Positions 28,507 through 30,813 of a stretch of DNA of 30,813 bases are shown one piece after another. Position numbers and translations under genes: made by a program. How positions within the stretch are numbered: the stretch's first letter is position 1; each line of letters starts with the position of its first letter. The notes beneath the pieces are model-generated. The model was not told the DNA's origin and did not search any database. It saw only the letters and a program-made list of their open reading frames with translations. The DNA is from JAFGDH01 sp964447525 (GTDB lineage: Archaea; Aenigmatarchaeota; Aenigmatarchaeia; QMZP01; QMZT01), in NCBI GenBank assembly GCA_964447525.1, contig CAYUSU010000011.1, positions 1-30,813 on the forward strand, in the 5' to 3' direction.

Positions 28507-29547
28507 ATGAAAGAAAAACCCAAAAAAGAATGCCCGCACTGTGCGGTCAAACCGAAGAGATGGTATAAAGACAGGCTTCTCATGATAGTGACAGCCGCAA
28601 TTATCATAATCGCGGGTTCCTTTGCTTTCTACAAACCGATGTTCAATGCGTTCGCGGATTACCTCGGACTGATATGGTGGGCATTGATACTGGGATTTTT
28701 ACTCGGAGGAGTGATAGATCATTTCATCCCGAACGAATACATCAATCATTATCTCACGTCACACAGGAAGAGATCAATCATATATTCAGTCATACTGGGA
28801 TTCCTGATGAGCGCATGCTCCCATGGGATACTGGCAATAGCGATGGAATTATACAAAAAAGGCGCATCCACTCCGTCCGTCATCGCATTCCTCCTCGCAT
28901 CGCCTTGGGCCAACCTTCCAATCACTATCCTTCTGTTAGGATTCTTCGGACTGGATGCATTATACATAATCATTTCCGCAATAATCGTGGCAATAACAAC
29001 AGGCCTTATCTACCAGATTCTCGATAGGAGAGGATTGGTTGAATGCAAGTACTGCGACACGAAAATTCCGGATAACTTTTCATTGAAAAAAGACGTCAGG
29101 GAAAGGATCGCCAAAAAGAAAAAGAACGGATGGAATCTGAAAAACGATTTCAAAGGCGTATTGAAAGGGTCCATCGCTTTGACGAGAATGGTATTATGGT
29201 GGATAATAATAGGGATGCTGATGGCTTCATTCGCCCGAGCATTCATTCCGCATACATTATTCGCTGCATTCCTCGGGCCAAGCCTTCTCGGCCTAATGAT
29301 CACATTAATACTGGCAACGGTAATTGAGGTCTGCTCGGAGGGATCGAGTCCGCTGGCATTCGAGATATTCAAACAGACCGGCGCCTTCGGCAACTCGTTC
29401 ACCTTCCTCATGGCCGGGGTTTCGACGGATTACACCGAAATCGGACTGATATGGAGCAACATAGGGAAAAGAGCGGCCATAATGCTGCCGGTAATAACCG
29501 TGCCGCAGATTCTTCTGTTAGGGTTCCTGTTCAATATATTTATCTGA
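28507..29547 (+). CDS. ArsP/UPF0718-type permease with cysteine-pair motifs
   Basis: A 346-residue membrane permease (ArsP_1/DUF318 family) with about eight hydrophobic segments in two similar halves, each with the family loop: MSACSHGILAIAMELYKKGAS and VIEVCSEGSSPLAFEIFKQTG. Members export organoarsenicals or metals; the family is broader than arsenic. Before the first membrane segment is CPHC (residues 9-12) and between the halves is CKYC, both possible metal or thiol sites facing the cytoplasm. GGGAG precedes the ATG. The last eight bases overlap the convergent HD-domain gene. Confidence 0.87.
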   Translation: MKEKPKKECPHCAVKPKRWYKDRLLMIVTAAIIIIAGSFAFYKPMFNAFADYLGLIWWALILGFLLGGVIDHFIPNEYINHYLTSHRKRSIIYSVILGFLMSACSHGILAIAMELYKKGASTPSVIAFLLASPWANLPITILLLGFFGLDALYIIISAIIVAITTGLIYQILDRRGLVECKYCDTKIPDNFSLKKDVRERIAKKKKNGWNLKNDFKGVLKGSIALTRMVLWWIIIGMLMASFARAFIPHTLFAAFLGPSLLGLMITLILATVIEVCSEGSSPLAFEIFKQTGAFGNSFTFLMAGVSTDYTEIGLIWSNIGKRAAIMLPVITVPQILLLGFLFNIFI

Positions 29548-30784
29548 AAAGAAGATTTTCTGTTGCTTTCTTTACAATGTTTTTATGTTTAGGATGAGCA
29601 CTAACCATAACGCTCCAGTCAGGTATCTTCCGTCCTGAAAGGTAATTTGTGATGGGCGTGTATTTGCTAAGAGGTTCAGTCCTCCCATCGTCGAGTATTT
29701 TCAGGTCATTCGCGAAGTCATTCAGTTCCATGGAGAGAACGTTATCTGTCCCGGGTATGTCGATCAGAGCGAATCCCTCCGGTATCCCGGCCTTCCTGCA
29801 TATTTTGTTCTCGAACTCGCTCCTTGATTCTATGTTCTTTCCGATTTCATTCAGTATGTCATTCTGTCTTTCAGTGGTTCCCATTGCAGAAAGAGAATAA
29901 ACCGATTTGAAGAGTTTCCTGTATTTTATCATCCCTGCGATCTCTCCTGAATATCCTTTCTGAGCAAGAAGCATTCCCATGAATTCCGAATCGTTCATTC
30001 CCTGGAAGTCACCGAGTTCCTTGGCAACCGATTCGACGCATCTTCCCATCATCCCTTCGATTATCCGGACGGTCTTGTGCAGATACACGGAGAGGAACAT
30101 CAAGTTCCGTCCCATCAACATCTCTTCGATGGATGTGACGCCCTTTCGGTGGATCACCAGTTCGTTGTTGTGTATCGCCAGGACTTCCAGAAGCCTGGAA
30201 AGATCAATCACCCCATGAACCGCACCGGTGTAATGGGCATCTCTTAACAAGTAATCTATCTTGTCAACGTCTATCCCGCCATGTATCATCTGACCTAAAT
30301 ATTTCTTCACATTTGGAGAATCCTTCAGGAGATTCGCCACCTCTTTCGGATCAAGACCGTTCCTTTCGAGAATTTCATGAATCCTTACAGAAGTCCTTCC
30401 ATCACCTATTATATCGTATTTCCCGGTTATGACCTTTATCCCCATGTCATGGTGATCAATCCCGAATATCTGCTTGTATATGTTTTCCAGCGTATGCGAA
30501 AACGGGCCGTGGCCAACGTCATGCAAAAGCGCCGCGGCTTTAAGAAGCGTTTTGTCTTCTTTAGAAAGATCAAGCGCTCCTCCCATTCGTTTGGCCGTAT
30601 GGAACGCTCCCAGCGAATGCTCGAAACGTGTATGATTGGCTCCGGGATAAACCAGATACGTCGGACCAAGCTGACGTATGCCATAAAGACGCTGAATTTC
30701 AGGAGTCTGGAGCAGATCCAGGAATATCCCGTCCACCCGCATGCTCCCATGTACCGGATCCTGTATGATTTTATGATCATTCAT
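29540..30784 (-). CDS. HD-domain dNTP triphosphohydrolase-like protein (SAMHD1-related)
   Basis: A 414-residue metal-dependent phosphohydrolase of the HD superfamily, close to dGTPase/SAMHD1-type enzymes that cut dNTPs to nucleoside and triphosphate. It opens with IQDPVHGSMRVD and EIQRLYGIRQLGPTYLVYPGANHTRFEHSLG, with His56 as first metal ligand, then LLHDVGHGPFSH (His88-Asp89) and the later Asp in DKIDYLLRDAHYTG. All four HD ligands are visible. The C-terminal half is helical and less conserved. TATA-like TTTTTAAATTAAG at the window edge (30801-30813) is about 24 bases before the ATG, suggesting a leaderless start. Its stop end overlaps the permease gene. Confidence 0.9.
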   Translation of the reverse strand: MNDHKIIQDPVHGSMRVDGIFLDLLQTPEIQRLYGIRQLGPTYLVYPGANHTRFEHSLGAFHTAKRMGGALDLSKEDKTLLKAAALLHDVGHGPFSHTLENIYKQIFGIDHHDMGIKVITGKYDIIGDGRTSVRIHEILERNGLDPKEVANLLKDSPNVKKYLGQMIHGGIDVDKIDYLLRDAHYTGAVHGVIDLSRLLEVLAIHNNELVIHRKGVTSIEEMLMGRNLMFLSVYLHKTVRIIEGMMGRCVESVAKELGDFQGMNDSEFMGMLLAQKGYSGEIAGMIKYRKLFKSVYSLSAMGTTERQNDILNEIGKNIESRSEFENKICRKAGIPEGFALIDIPGTDNVLSMELNDFANDLKILDDGRTEPLSKYTPITNYLSGRKIPDWSVMVSAHPKHKNIVKKATENLLFR

Positions 30785-30813
30785 ACCAAGGGTTTGGATT
30801 CTTAATTTAAAAA

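Noticed and set aside
1..30813. tRNA, rRNA, CRISPR or mobile elements
   Set aside because: I scanned the gaps for T-arm-like GTTCRANYC patterns, spaced direct repeats, transposase or integrase motifs and terminal inverted repeats, and found none convincing.

Overview
The window looks like a stretch of archaeal chromosome of moderate GC content with short intergenic gaps. Support comes from TATA boxes about 24-28 bases ahead of many starts (often giving leaderless mRNAs), Shine-Dalgarno sites mainly inside operons, and typically archaeal genes: a four-subunit pyruvate:ferredoxin oxidoreductase, wyosine enzyme TYW1/Taw1, the DNA-bending protein MC1, an AlaX editing protein, an archaeal-type CoaD and a Hjc-like resolvase. 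Several exported thioredoxin-fold proteins resemble those common in DPANN and related archaea, so that placement is likely but not proven. No rRNA, tRNA, CRISPR array, transposase or integrase was seen.

Layout. 1-3250: the start of coaD (cut by the window edge), a MscS channel, a small unknown ORF, an RBBP9-type hydrolase, a membrane-anchored OB-fold protein and a methyltransferase. 3300-6370: a 17-residue acidic micro-ORF with a full promoter, an orphan 207-residue protein, folC, a YhhQ-type transporter and a small membrane protein. 6430-9025: MC1 with a palindrome and a structured leader, a DedA-type membrane protein, an unknown membrane protein, a Hjc-like nuclease and a thioredoxin-like lipoprotein. 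9060-13080: a NifS-like protein without the catalytic cysteine, AlaX, a Nudix hydrolase, a 35-residue lysine-rich peptide, a small unknown protein, an isochorismatase-family hydrolase and a small lipoprotein.

13217-17821 is one operon: porG-porD-porA-porB, a rubrerythrin-like protein, a ferredoxin and a 2-hydroxyacid dehydrogenase. It links pyruvate oxidation to an electron carrier and probable oxidative-stress protection. 17826-20194 holds a small membrane protein, a circularly permuted GTPase, a zinc-ribbon protein and an RNase D-like exonuclease. 20299-23925 holds a double-thioredoxin exported protein, an eight-bladed PQQ-type propeller and taw1.

23975-27416 is the most interesting part. 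A membrane-tethered winged-helix regulator with three outward cysteines is followed by a DUF1059-like protein, an exported cysteine-rich peptide behind overlapping palindromes, a membrane DsbA-like protein, and a SufS-type cysteine desulfurase that starts on the base after the DsbA stop. I read it as a candidate thiol, redox or metal-sensing module. The window ends with a cation/proton antiporter, an ArsP/UPF0718-type permease and an HD-domain dNTPase-like protein.
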